Assembly: GCA_030610995.1 (NCBI GenBank)
Contig: JAUWQO010000013.1
Span: 1 to 40,707, forward strand
Direction: 5' to 3'
DNA length: 40,707 bases
Origin: Desulfobacterales bacterium
GTDB taxonomy: Bacteria; Desulfobacterota; Desulfobacteria; Desulfobacterales; ETH-SRB1
A program made the position numbers and the translations under genes. The notes beneath the pieces were generated by a model. It had not been told where the DNA came from. It saw only the letters and a program-made list of their open reading frames with translations, and ran no database searches. Shown here in pieces: positions 15,838 to 24,729 of the stretch; the stretch's first letter is position 1; every line of letters starts with the position of its first letter.

Positions 15838-17572
15838 TCAATTCCTCTTCAATTTCCTGCAGCCTGTATGTTTTTGCATAGTATTTATCATATTCCATAA
15901 GTTCGGCATGTGTGCCTGATTCCACAATTTTGCCTTTGTCAAGGGCGATAATCTGATCGGCAAATCGAACTGCGGAGAGCCGGTGCGAGACAATGATTAT
16001 CGTTTTTTCACCAGCCAGTGACTTGATGCTGTTTATGATGTCATTGCCTGTTTCAAGATCCACCTGGCTGATGGGATCGTCAAAGATCAAAACAGGCGCT
16101 TCTTTCAGCAGAGCACGGGCAAGGGCAATGCGCTGTTTCTGCCCGCCGGACAGGATTACTCCCTTTTCGCCTATGGCTGTTTCAAAACCATTATGAAACA
16201 GCTTGATGGTATCGTATAAATATGCTTTTTTTGTTGCAGTTATTAATTCTGAATTTTTTATTTTATTGTTGCCGAACAGGATGTTTTCTCTGATTGTGCT
16301 TGCAAACAGAAACGGTTCCTGGGGCATAAATGAAATCAAAGATCTTAGATCAAAAACCCGTATTTGGGGTATGTCGATACCGTCAATCGAAATGCGACCC
16401 GAAGATACATCAAAGAGCCTGGGTATAAGACTTATAAGGGTTGTTTTGCCGCTTCCCGGAGGGCCGACAATACCCAGTGTCTTTCCCTTATCCAGCGTGA
16501 TATTTATTTCGTTTAATACGGGCAGATTTCTGTGTTTATATGCAAATGATACATTTGCAAAAGTAATGTTACCACTCAAACCTGTTATGGATTTTGCGCC
16601 TGGCATGTCCACAATATCGGGTCTTGTCTGTAATATCCTGTCTATCCTGTCTAATGACGCTCTTCCCCGCTGGATAAGGTTAATAACCCATCCCATAGCC
16701 ATCATTGGCCATGTTAAAAGTCCTATATAGCTTATGAAGGCTACAAAATCACCTGGTGTTATGGTTAAAACTATGGTTTGTCGCCCGCCAAGGTAGAGCA
16801 GTATTGCAAGGCTTAGGTTTGAAAAAAGGAGCATCATAGGAAAAAAGGAACCGGTAATCCTTGCCAGCCTGAGATTTTTATCAATGTAATTGCTTGATAT
16901 GGCCTTTAGTTTCAAAGACTCATCTCTTTCCCTGTTATATGCCTTTATAATGCGTATGCCTGCAAACCGCTCCCTTACAGCCTCTGTCAAATCCCCAAAG
17001 GTTTTCTGCACTTCGCCGTAAAGCCGGTGCATCTTTTTGCTGAAAAAACGGGCGCCGATTACTACAAAGGGCATGGGGATTAAAACGATTAATGTCAGCA
17101 GCTTGTTGATATACAACATAAAGCCTATAGCTGCTGTGCCCAGCACAACGGCGTCTGTAAGGGCAACCATGCCCATGCCTATTGCCATCCGAACATGTTG
17201 AATGTCGTTGGTTGCATGCGCCATTAAATCGCCGGTTTTTACCCTGTTGAAATATGAAGCCGAAAGTGTTTGAATATGGGCAAAAAGGAGGTTTCGCAGA
17301 CCTTCTTCGGCCCTTCTCGATGTTCCTATGAGACAGCGCCGCCATCCATACCTGAACAGCCCGATCATTACGGCGATTCCCACGACATAAAGGGCATATG
17401 ATGACAGCCCGATTAAATCGATGTTAAATAAGGTAAGATCGTCAACAGCCCATTTAATTATTATCGGGATAATAAGCTGAAGTATATCAACGGCAATCAG
17501 GCAGATGAGGCCGAAGATAATTAAATATCTGTTTTCAGAAAAATAGGGTTTTATTAAATGCAGTGATTTCAT
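15827..17572 (-). CDS. ABC exporter, BmrC-type subunit (degenerate Walker B)
   Basis: 581-residue TM-NBD half-transporter with six membrane segments and a C-terminal ATPase. Walker A GPPGSGKTT (370-378) and a perfect LSGGQ signature (474-478) are present, but Walker B reads IFDDP with Asp499 where the catalytic Glu belongs. This is the hallmark of the degenerate-site subunit of heterodimeric exporters such as TM287/288 and BmrCD. The partner has the complementary defect in its signature, so the pair is matched. It is the first gene of the two-gene minus-strand operon. Confidence 0.92.
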   Translation of the reverse strand: MKSLHLIKPYFSENRYLIIFGLICLIAVDILQLIIPIIIKWAVDDLTLFNIDLIGLSSYALYVVGIAVMIGLFRYGWRRCLIGTSRRAEEGLRNLLFAHIQTLSASYFNRVKTGDLMAHATNDIQHVRMAIGMGMVALTDAVVLGTAAIGFMLYINKLLTLIVLIPMPFVVIGARFFSKKMHRLYGEVQKTFGDLTEAVRERFAGIRIIKAYNRERDESLKLKAISSNYIDKNLRLARITGSFFPMMLLFSNLSLAILLYLGGRQTIVLTITPGDFVAFISYIGLLTWPMMAMGWVINLIQRGRASLDRIDRILQTRPDIVDMPGAKSITGLSGNITFANVSFAYKHRNLPVLNEINITLDKGKTLGIVGPPGSGKTTLISLIPRLFDVSSGRISIDGIDIPQIRVFDLRSLISFMPQEPFLFASTIRENILFGNNKIKNSELITATKKAYLYDTIKLFHNGFETAIGEKGVILSGGQKQRIALARALLKEAPVLIFDDPISQVDLETGNDIINSIKSLAGEKTIIIVSHRLSAVRFADQIIALDKGKIVESGTHAELMEYDKYYAKTYRLQEIEEELNAH

Positions 17573-18300
17573 TGGATTAACATTTTAGCCCTTTGAAAAA
17601 AACCAGACAGGATAACAGGATAAACAAGATTTTGTTTCAAGTAAACAAATAAGGTTAAGTCTCATTCTAATTAGCCCGTAAATCATAATCTGAGGAATAT
17701 CCCTGCAACGACACTTGTCATTTCGACCGAAGGGAGAAATCTTTAACTATTTGTTTTATAATAAGATTTCTCGTCGCTTCGCTCCTCGAAATGACATATA
17801 AAATGGCAAGTGTCGTAGGAATATATATAAATGAAATACAAAAAATTAACTGAGAAAATCATTGATTGTGCATACAGAGTTTACAACTAAATACCCCAAC
17901 GCCGTCATTCCGGCCCCGCATCAAGTGCGGGATAAACTTCAGCCGGGCACGTAGTGACACGTAGTGAAGCGAAAGCGCTAACCATCAGTGCTAACCGTTA
18001 GCGCTATCCAGGAAAATACGCTGGATGCCGGATCAAGTCCGGCATGACAAAGTTCGGGTATTATTTTGCCGGGTTATTAATTTTGGTGAACGGGAAATTG
18101 AAATCAAACGTAAAGTAAAGGATTTTGATGAGGATTTGCAGGATGAGTTTGGAGGTTTTTTTAATCCTGAATATCCTGTTAATCCTGTCAAAAAAGTCTC
18201 TTTGAAAGAGTTAAAGTATTGAAAGAGTTAAAGTATTACGAATTGCTTTGAATGGCATCCGTACATTGACTTTCACAGAGCCGGTTGTTATGGTTTTATT
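17573..18300. repeat. 728-bp repeat-rich spacer
   Basis: No gene is supported. 17596-17626 carries accagacaggataacagg, also found at 31136. 17709-17816 is a nested palindrome of the gtcatttcga class with outer arms cgacacttg. 17905-18050 holds tcattccggc-type inverted repeats. 18070-18200 is a repeat (gtaaaggattttgatgagg ... aatcctgttaatcctgtc) that recurs at 31230-31365. A 65-codon plus-strand frame here lies in this repeat and is not called. Confidence 0.75.
18266..18294 (+). promoter_or_regulatory. Sigma70-like promoter of the exoribonuclease gene
   Basis: TTGACT (18266-18271), a 17-bp spacer and TATGGT (18289-18294). The start codon is only 6 bp beyond the -10 box and there is no Shine-Dalgarno before it, so the transcript could be leaderless. 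Confidence 0.5.
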
Positions 18301-20292
18301 ATGAAACCGGGAAATATTATTGAATATATAGACCGCCAGAAAATAAGATGCGCGGCTGTTATGGAAGTCAAAAATAAGAAGTTGCGGCTCCTTACGGAAA
18401 ATGACCGGGAAGTAAAACTTTCCATTGGCCGTGTTTCACATAAATCCAGCGCATGTATCGATCTTTCATTGAGCAGATATGAGCTGGTTGTAACTTTAAA
18501 GGCAACGTCAAACAAGCGCAAAGATTTGGTCGGCAGCGTAAATATCAGTGAGCTATGGGAAGTATTGCATGCAGAGCAGGAATGGGTCGATCTGGCCACA
18601 ATGACCGGATTATGCTTTCCGGATAGTCCTGACGGTGACCACGAGGCAGCGGTTGTCAGGGCAATTTTTAACGACAGGCTCTATTTTAAGTTTGACCATA
18701 ATCGCTTTTTCCCGAATTCGGAAAAGCGGGTTGAGCAGATTGCCGCCCATAGAAGGGAAGAGGCTCGAAGAAATCGGATAATAGAGGAGGGCGGGGCATG
18801 GCTTAAACTGGTCAATGGAGATAAAGGCTCTTTTTCGCCTGATTCCCTGTCCTTAGAATATGTAAAGATATTAAAATCCTTTTATCTGTTTGAAAAGGAA
18901 AGCACGCATTATGCTCTTGGCAAAGCAATGCTTGAAAAGGCAGGCATAAGAGCCGGTGAAGCTGTTTTTCAGATTTTAGTAAAGCTGGGTGTGTGGGATA
19001 AAAATGAAAATATTGAGCTGTACAGATATAAAATCCCGCTCTCTTTTCCTGCGGAGGTAACGAAAAAGGCGGCAGAGCTGGCAAGAGGGATTGGTCGAGT
19101 AGTCGAGTGGTCGAGTAGTCGAGTGGATCTGACCATGCTTCCTGTTATTACGATAGACGGGCAGTCGACCACAGATTTTGATGATGCTTTAAGCATTGAG
19201 GAGATGGGTGATCATTACAGGCTTGGTATTCATATATCCGATGTGGGCCATTATATCAAAAAGAGGGATATTATTGACCAGGAAGCCCTTGTTAGAGGAA
19301 GCTCGATTTACATGCTCGATAGGAAAATACCGATGATACCGGCATGCTTTGCCGAGGATCTATGCAGCCTGAAAGCCGGTGAATTGCGTCCGGTCATAAG
19401 TGTAATGGTAAAAGTAAGCCGGTTTTTTGAAATAATCGGCTTTGAGATTATTCCAAGCTTTGTAACGGTAAAACAGCAGCTCACATATTATGATGTTAAC
19501 ATGATTGTAGAGGATAACAGGGAAATAGGCATCTTGTATGACATAGCAAAAAAATTTCGTGAATTCAGGCTTGGCAGGGGCGCAGTGCAGATAACTTTGC
19601 CTGAAATCAATATTTGGACAAATGAGGCCGGAGAACTAACAATAAGCAGGATACAAAGGGAAAGCCCAGCAAGGATGCTGGTTGCGGAGATAATGATAAT
19701 GGCCAATTGGCTGATGGCCCGTTTCTTGGCAAAACATGACGCGCCTGCAATTTTTAGATCCCAGCCGGAACCGCGGGGGCGTCTCTACAAAGGCAATGAG
19801 GGAACTCTATTCCAAAACTGGATGCAACGAAAGCTGCTAAGCCGTTATGTGTTAGGCATGGAGCCGGAACATCACTCGGGACTGGGGCTTCAGGCTTATG
19901 TTACCGCAACCTCGCCTATCCGCAAATATTATGACCTTGCCACGCAACGCCAGATCCGGGCCATCCTCGGGCTGGAAGAACCTTATAGCATCGAAGAGAT
20001 GCAACGCATAATTCAATTGCTTGAGCAGCCGATGAGTTGTGTGTTGAAAATTCAAAACAGCCGCCACAGATACTGGCTGCTTAAGTATCTTGAAACAAGA
20101 ATCAACCAAAAGGAGGAGGCTGTTGTACTGTTTAAACGGAAAAACAGCTACCAGGCGCTTATGAAGGAATATATGATAGAATGTGAGCTGCCGATATCAA
20201 GCGGAATAGATTTGAAGCCCGATGATCTTATTCAGATCAGATTGCAGCATGTTAATGCAAGAAAGGATGTGCTTTCCGTGTATATGGGATAG
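18301..20292 (+). CDS. RNase II/RNase R-family 3'-5' exoribonuclease
   Basis: 663 residues. A short N-terminal beta-barrel (GNIIEYIDRQKIRCAAV) is followed by a helical linker and the RNB catalytic domain. The active-site aspartates Asp286, Asp292, Asp294 and Asp295 in IDGQSTTDFDDALSIE have the RNase II spacing, and the domain continues with GIHISDVGHYI and later TSPIRKYYDLATQRQI. The C-terminal S1-like part is short. It degrades single-stranded RNA processively. Residues 262-276 (GIGRVVEWSSSRVDL) are encoded by an octamer repeat inserted in frame just before the catalytic block. I give no symbol because the family has several RNase II-like groups. Confidence 0.9.
   Translation: MKPGNIIEYIDRQKIRCAAVMEVKNKKLRLLTENDREVKLSIGRVSHKSSACIDLSLSRYELVVTLKATSNKRKDLVGSVNISELWEVLHAEQEWVDLATMTGLCFPDSPDGDHEAAVVRAIFNDRLYFKFDHNRFFPNSEKRVEQIAAHRREEARRNRIIEEGGAWLKLVNGDKGSFSPDSLSLEYVKILKSFYLFEKESTHYALGKAMLEKAGIRAGEAVFQILVKLGVWDKNENIELYRYKIPLSFPAEVTKKAAELARGIGRVVEWSSSRVDLTMLPVITIDGQSTTDFDDALSIEEMGDHYRLGIHISDVGHYIKKRDIIDQEALVRGSSIYMLDRKIPMIPACFAEDLCSLKAGELRPVISVMVKVSRFFEIIGFEIIPSFVTVKQQLTYYDVNMIVEDNREIGILYDIAKKFREFRLGRGAVQITLPEINIWTNEAGELTISRIQRESPARMLVAEIMIMANWLMARFLAKHDAPAIFRSQPEPRGRLYKGNEGTLFQNWMQRKLLSRYVLGMEPEHHSGLGLQAYVTATSPIRKYYDLATQRQIRAILGLEEPYSIEEMQRIIQLLEQPMSCVLKIQNSRHRYWLLKYLETRINQKEEAVVLFKRKNSYQALMKEYMIECELPISSGIDLKPDDLIQIRLQHVNARKDVLSVYMG
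19084..19126 (+). repeat. In-frame octamer repeat inside the exoribonuclease gene
   Basis: The tract starts agagggattggtcgagtagt and continues as alternating gtcgagtg/gtcgagta 8-mers. The intergenic tract at 12802-12838 begins with the same 20 nt and has the same octamer structure with C-to-T changes. It adds about 14 codons without a shift. Confidence 0.85.
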
Positions 20293-20310
20293 GGTTCGCA
20301 AAAAAAGCTC

Positions 20311-20510
20311 TCAAATCCCCTCTAACAAGAGGGGTGGACGCGAAGCGGACGGGGTGTGTAAAAAAGACAGAGCAAAAATAAGACTATATTACAATTCGGA
20401 ACTCAAAGAACTTGATAAAACGTTTCAAAACAGCAGCACATTATTAGAAGCGCAGATGTAGCAGCATATCACATGAACACACCCCTAAATCCCCTCTTAT
20501 TAGAGGGGAC
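20311..20510. repeat. Paired cccctctaacaagagggg hairpins
   Basis: 18-nt hairpins at 20317-20334 and 20491-20508 (cccct-loop-agggg) are each linked to a ggggtgtg or cacacccc arm, so the 200-bp block has an overall inverted organisation. It lies between convergent genes and could serve as a bidirectional terminator, though no T-runs are seen. The plus-strand frame across it is not considered a gene. Confidence 0.6.
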
Positions 20511-20575
20511 TTGAAAATTATCTAACCGCACAGGTCGCGAAATCTTTTGCTTTGCGTTTGATTTCAACCTGCCGC

Positions 20576-21250
20576 CTATCTCCGGAGGGTTATCCTGTCT
20601 GTTTTTTCTGTTTTTTTCAAAAGGCTAATATGAACGCAGAGCAGCAGGCCCTGTTTCAGATGCACTGTGGCTATTTCTTCTACAAACACGTTACTGATCC
20701 CACGGCTTGAGCCCAATCTCAATAGGTCATCTTTCAGGGGATATTCCAGTCCGATAGTGGTTATGCCCTGCGCATCCCGGCTAAGAGGAATCAGAGAGAG
20801 GATATCCCCCTTTTCTCCATGGAATGTTATCTCTTTTCCTGACCGCAGCAGCATGATTTCATGGCGTCCATCTATAATACGGATGGTTGCATTGGACAGG
20901 TTTTGTTCTGCCGGCAGCAAAATATTTGCAATACTCATATCCCAGCGGCCGCCCATAGCGCCGAATACAACGATTTCATCAGCGCCGCGGTCAATAGCAA
21001 GTTTTAAGGCCAGCTCCAGATCGGTTTGATCCTTTTTTGCCGGATATTGGATGATCTCTACGCTTGCGATTTGCAGCCCATTTATGTCATCGGCGGTAAG
21101 AGAGTCAAGATCTCCTATTACTACATCAGGAGTTATGCCTAAGCTCAGGCAGTGATGCGTCCCGCCATCTGCAGCAATGATTAAATCCTTTCCGCTCAGG
21201 GCAGAATCTGCATCATCAATAGTTCCATTTGCAAATATAACGGCTCGCAT
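20576..21250 (-). CDS. thiN: Thiamine pyrophosphokinase
   Basis: 224 residues; transfers pyrophosphate from ATP to thiamine to give thiamine diphosphate. Recognised by IIAADGGTHHCLSLG (28-42 region), PDVVIGDLDSL, AKKDQTDLELAL and GAMGGRWDMSIAN, the ordered motifs of the TPK catalytic domain. The C-terminal half is the smaller beta-sandwich. Its ATG overlaps the stop of the upstream DUF1566 gene by one base (TAATG), so translation is probably coupled. No TPP riboswitch was seen upstream. Confidence 0.9.
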   Translation of the reverse strand: MRAVIFANGTIDDADSALSGKDLIIAADGGTHHCLSLGITPDVVIGDLDSLTADDINGLQIASVEIIQYPAKKDQTDLELALKLAIDRGADEIVVFGAMGGRWDMSIANILLPAEQNLSNATIRIIDGRHEIMLLRSGKEITFHGEKGDILSLIPLSRDAQGITTIGLEYPLKDDLLRLGSSRGISNVFVEEIATVHLKQGLLLCVHISLLKKTEKTDRITLRR

Positions 21251-22224
21251 TAGTTTGCTCTCCTAATAGGCCAGACATAGAGCTGATGGTGGTTTTTGTT
21301 ATAGTAATCAACCCTGCTGTTTTTCATATCCACACACCAGGAATAAGCCGGGGCCTGAATATTCGGCTCAGACGACCAGTAAATGCCGGAGGTTATCTGT
21401 AAGAACGGATGACTATCCGGAAGCACGGGATCTGTTTTGCCATAGTCGACCAGGCTTTTGAGTTCATTTACCTCCGGTAGCCGCCAGTTATTATAACCGC
21501 AGTACTTTTTGGCATTAAGATTTGCGACAAATTTTACGGCATCATACTGGTTTATTTTGCCGAGAGGCAGATTTGCATTTTTTGTCCACATCAATCCTGA
21601 AACACAGTCAGTGACAGTTCCGTTTCCATGATCATAAAAACGTTTTTCGGGCAGATATCTTCCTGTGCGCAGCGCCCCGTCGTCTCCGGGATAGTAAGAG
21701 ATGATCTGGCATGTCTTTGGAAGCTTATCAGGAAGGCCGTCAATTGTGCGTACCGGCCAGACGTAATTTAGCATATGATATTTATGGCCATAATCGATGT
21801 TTCCAAGGAAAAAATATATACGCCATGCATGATTGCGGTAATCGGCTGTGGTTGTGCCGGTCCAGTACCATACTTTTATATTGAGAAAAGGATGACCACG
21901 GGGGAGTGCGGGCGCATATACGCTCCTGTCCACAAGGCTTGCAAGTTCATTTACATTGGGGAGTCTCCAGTCCTGATATCCGCAGTATTTTTTTGTATTG
22001 AGCCCGGAAACAGCGTCAAGGGCCTGAGACCAGTTGAATGGACCAGCAGCAGGATCGGCATTCTTTGACCACATGAGGCCGGTTCGCCGGTCGGTAATCG
22101 TTCCATCCCGGTGATCCTGAAAGCGTTCTTCTACCGCATAACTATTTACCAGGGAAAATAAAAGAAAAAAAAGAACCGGTATCAGGATTGATGCTCTCTT
22201 TGAGATCATTAACAAATATTTCAT
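21250..22224 (-). CDS. Secreted protein with two DUF1566 (Lcl C-terminal-like) domains
   Basis: 324 residues with a clear N-terminal signal peptide (ILIPVLFFLLFSLVNSYA). Two homologous domains follow, each opening with RF-DH-GT-TD-GLMW (about 37-60 and 195-220) and containing a KYCGYxxWRLPxVNEL block, the mark of the DUF1566 fold. It is likely periplasmic or surface exposed. Function unknown; it shares an operon with thiN only by overlap, and no functional link is obvious. Confidence 0.88.
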   Translation of the reverse strand: MKYLLMISKRASILIPVLFFLLFSLVNSYAVEERFQDHRDGTITDRRTGLMWSKNADPAAGPFNWSQALDAVSGLNTKKYCGYQDWRLPNVNELASLVDRSVYAPALPRGHPFLNIKVWYWTGTTTADYRNHAWRIYFFLGNIDYGHKYHMLNYVWPVRTIDGLPDKLPKTCQIISYYPGDDGALRTGRYLPEKRFYDHGNGTVTDCVSGLMWTKNANLPLGKINQYDAVKFVANLNAKKYCGYNNWRLPEVNELKSLVDYGKTDPVLPDSHPFLQITSGIYWSSEPNIQAPAYSWCVDMKNSRVDYYNKNHHQLYVWPIRRAN

Positions 22225-22325
22225 GCTGTATAGGAAATTATAAAATTATGCTTTTTACATTTACGCAGGAACAGATGATACATTTTTGTCGATATAATCT
22301 GTCTGATATGAAGAAGACAAAAAAG

Positions 22326-22433
22326 GCCGCCACGTAGGGCGGCCCTACCGGGATGTAACATCCAAATGGAAAATACCATGTCGTTCTGGGGTTTATACCC
22401 TTGATTAACGGTAGGGCCGCCCTACGTGGCGGC
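22326..22433. repeat. Perfect 24-bp inverted repeat element (108 bp)
   Basis: Arms 22326-22349 and 22410-22433 are perfect reverse complements (left arm begins gccgccacgtagggcggccc). Each arm is itself partly palindromic. The 60-bp centre is unrelated. The right arm supplies the last base of the pepA stop codon, so the element lies flush against the gene end. It resembles a non-autonomous palindromic mobile repeat. Confidence 0.85.
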
Positions 22434-23902
22434 TATAACCTGTCAAGCAAATCACAAAAAAGCCGCACGCCAAAGCCGGTGCCGCCTGCGTTGCAGTATT
22501 CATGCTCCTTTTTGATAAAGGCGGGTCCTGCGATATCGATATGAGCCCATCTGGCGTCTCCGACAAACTCCGAAAGGAAGATGGCGGCTGTAATAGCGCC
22601 GCCCCAGCGTGTGCTGCTTATGTTCTTTATGTCGGCTAAATCACTCTTGAGGAGCTTTTTATAATCATCGGGCATGGGCAGGCTCCAGCAGCGTTCGTGA
22701 GTTTTTTTGCCGGATAATTCTATGGTTTTTGCCAGCTCATCATCAACAGAAAGTACTCCCGCGATTTTTTCCCCCAATGCAATAACACATGCTCCGGTCA
22801 GTGTCGCAATATCAATAATAGTATGCGGTTTATACTTTTTTATACAAAAGGAGAGCGCATCTATCAATATCAGCCTGCCTTCTGCATCTGTATTGCCTAT
22901 TTCAACTGTTTTGCCGTCATAGCTTTTTACGACGTCTCCGGGACGACAGGCGCTGCCTGACGGCATGTTTTCAACGATCGGCATTACCCCGACAACTTTC
23001 ACTTTTGGTTTAAGCTTTGCAATTGTAATAAGGGTGGCCGCAACTGCTGCTGCGCCGGACATGTCTATCTTCATGTCTTCCAGAGAACCGGTGGGTTTTA
23101 GATTTATTCCTCCGGAATCAAAAGTAACGCCCTTGCCTACAAGAGCGATGGTCTTTTTGGCGCCTTTGGGACTGTATTCCAGAACAACCATCCTTGGCTT
23201 GCTGTGACTGCCTGCCCCAACTGCAAGCAAAGCCCCAAACTTTTTCTGTTTCAGCTCTTTTTCATTAAGCACGCTGACTTTGAGTTTTTCTTTTCCGGCT
23301 AAAGTTGCAATTGATTTTGCAAACAGTTCAGGTTTTTTGTCATTGGACGGGGTGCTGACCCACTCTCTTGCCAGGATGGTTCCCGCACAAACAGTTGAGA
23401 TACGTGTTGGTAATCCGCTGTATTTTTTTGCCTCATCAGGTTTTACAAGAAGATCAATTTTCTTGAGAGGCTTTATTTTTTTCTCCTTTTTATATTTGTC
23501 AAAAATATGATTTCCAAGAAACGCCCCTTCCATCATGGCCTCAAGCGCTGATGCAATCTCGATCTTTATATTTTTACCGCAGGGAACGGTCAGAAGGACT
23601 TCAGGAAGATTTATTTTCATGCATTTTTTTACTGCTTTGCCCGCAAACGCCCGCAATGCTTCAGGATCGATTTTTTCAAGTTTGCCGAGGCCAAGAAACA
23701 TCACCCTCTTTGCCTTTACTTCTTTAAGATCGTAAAAAATTACTTCATCATCCTTTTTGCCCTTGAACTCCTTTAGCTGCAAAGCTTTATCAATAAGCAA
23801 GGATATCGTTGGATTGTCATGAATTGTTTTATCTTCACAAACAGGTATAATCAGCGTTTCCGTTTTTACTTTTTTTAGATCAACAGATGTCAGTTTAAGC
23901 AT
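22433..23902 (-). CDS. pepA: Leucyl aminopeptidase (M17)
   Basis: 489 residues; two-metal exopeptidase of the cytosolic M17 family. Metal and catalytic residues are in place: Lys257 and Asp262 in VGKGVTFDSGG, Asp280 (IDMSGAAA), and Asp339, Glu341 and Arg343 in the signature NTDAEGRL. The N-terminal macro-like domain is rich in lysine. It is preceded by a spacer from the cNMP-binding gene and ends in a palindromic element. Identification is secure; a DNA-binding role as in E. coli is not implied. Confidence 0.95.
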   Translation of the reverse strand: MLKLTSVDLKKVKTETLIIPVCEDKTIHDNPTISLLIDKALQLKEFKGKKDDEVIFYDLKEVKAKRVMFLGLGKLEKIDPEALRAFAGKAVKKCMKINLPEVLLTVPCGKNIKIEIASALEAMMEGAFLGNHIFDKYKKEKKIKPLKKIDLLVKPDEAKKYSGLPTRISTVCAGTILAREWVSTPSNDKKPELFAKSIATLAGKEKLKVSVLNEKELKQKKFGALLAVGAGSHSKPRMVVLEYSPKGAKKTIALVGKGVTFDSGGINLKPTGSLEDMKIDMSGAAAVAATLITIAKLKPKVKVVGVMPIVENMPSGSACRPGDVVKSYDGKTVEIGNTDAEGRLILIDALSFCIKKYKPHTIIDIATLTGACVIALGEKIAGVLSVDDELAKTIELSGKKTHERCWSLPMPDDYKKLLKSDLADIKNISSTRWGGAITAAIFLSEFVGDARWAHIDIAGPAFIKKEHEYCNAGGTGFGVRLFCDLLDRL

Positions 23903-23975
23903 GTTTTTTTCCTTTCGTGCTTTCTGTCCAATATAACAGTAAGATTGCAGATTGTGAGAATATGAAAGAAAATAT

Positions 23976-24512
23976 TTATGAAGTCTTTAGAGAAGGAGAC
24001 GGTTTTTTTTCATCTGTTCTTTTCTGCAGTATCTCGAGTTGTTTTTTGGTCTTAACCAGCTCTTCGTTTAACAAACGCAACCTGACTGACATATATTCCG
24101 CAAATACCTTGTACAACAATAACAAGAACTTTGCTGCTTCATCGTCAGAAGAAAACCTCTCTGTAGCAGCAGTGTTAACGCCCAGGCAGATGGTTTTGCC
24201 TTCTGCATATACTGATGCCGACCTGCTTAACTTATCCAGGATTCTCATTTCGCCAAAAATTTCACCTCTCCTGCTTATCGTGCAAATGTTTATTCCATCT
24301 TTTTTCACTCGCACCTTGCCGGAGAGAAGAAAATAGAGCCATAAGTCCGTATCGCCTTGTTTGATAATAGGTTCCCCGTCTTCGTATTGTCTTATCTTGC
24401 TCAGCATGAGCATTTTCCCAAGATTCTCTATTTCGAAATTCTTCAAGCTAGGAATCGAAAGAAGTTGCTGTATGTTGTGCATATCATCTTTTAGATACTT
24501 TGATTCAATCAT
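23976..24512 (-). CDS. Cyclic-nucleotide-binding-domain protein without DNA-binding domain
   Basis: 178 residues. Residues about 20-135 are a Crp/PKA-type cNMP-binding beta-roll (IIKQGDTDLWLYFLLSGKVRV, GEIFGEMRILD, SASVYA). The phosphate-binding cassette has GEM but lacks the usual arginine-rich end, so the ligand is uncertain. A C-terminal coiled coil (RLRLLNEELVKTKKQLEILQKR) follows in place of a helix-turn-helix, so it is not a transcription factor by itself. It lies 73 bp upstream of pepA on the same strand. Confidence 0.85.
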   Translation of the reverse strand: MIESKYLKDDMHNIQQLLSIPSLKNFEIENLGKMLMLSKIRQYEDGEPIIKQGDTDLWLYFLLSGKVRVKKDGINICTISRRGEIFGEMRILDKLSRSASVYAEGKTICLGVNTAATERFSSDDEAAKFLLLLYKVFAEYMSVRLRLLNEELVKTKKQLEILQKRTDEKKPSPSLKTS

Positions 24513-24729
24513 ATTTATCTCGCAAGTGTCTTGTTTTTTATTTATAATATTATTATATCATATTCATATCAACAAATCAATGTTCGGCTCATAGTTACCA
24601 TTCTGCTTAACATCCTTAAAAAAATCCCAAATCACCAAATATAGTGTACTATGTGGGCATCCATTTGCAAATCAGTTAACGGCTCAGTGTGTTGATGATA
24701 TTATGTTTATTATGCTGCTATCAGTTGGA

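Noticed and set aside
18025-18222. 65-codon plus-strand frame
   Set aside because: It consists of intergenic repeat modules that recur at 31230-31365, and has no ribosome site or protein-like composition.
20222-20461. 79-codon plus-strand frame
   Set aside because: It overlaps the exoribonuclease 3' end and continues through palindromic repeats.
22225-22325. TPP riboswitch for the thiN transcript
   Set aside because: No CTGAGA or ACCTGA-type conserved segments are seen upstream of the DUF1566-thiN unit.
23917-24336. 139-codon plus-strand frame
   Set aside because: It is antisense to the clearly conserved cNMP-binding protein.
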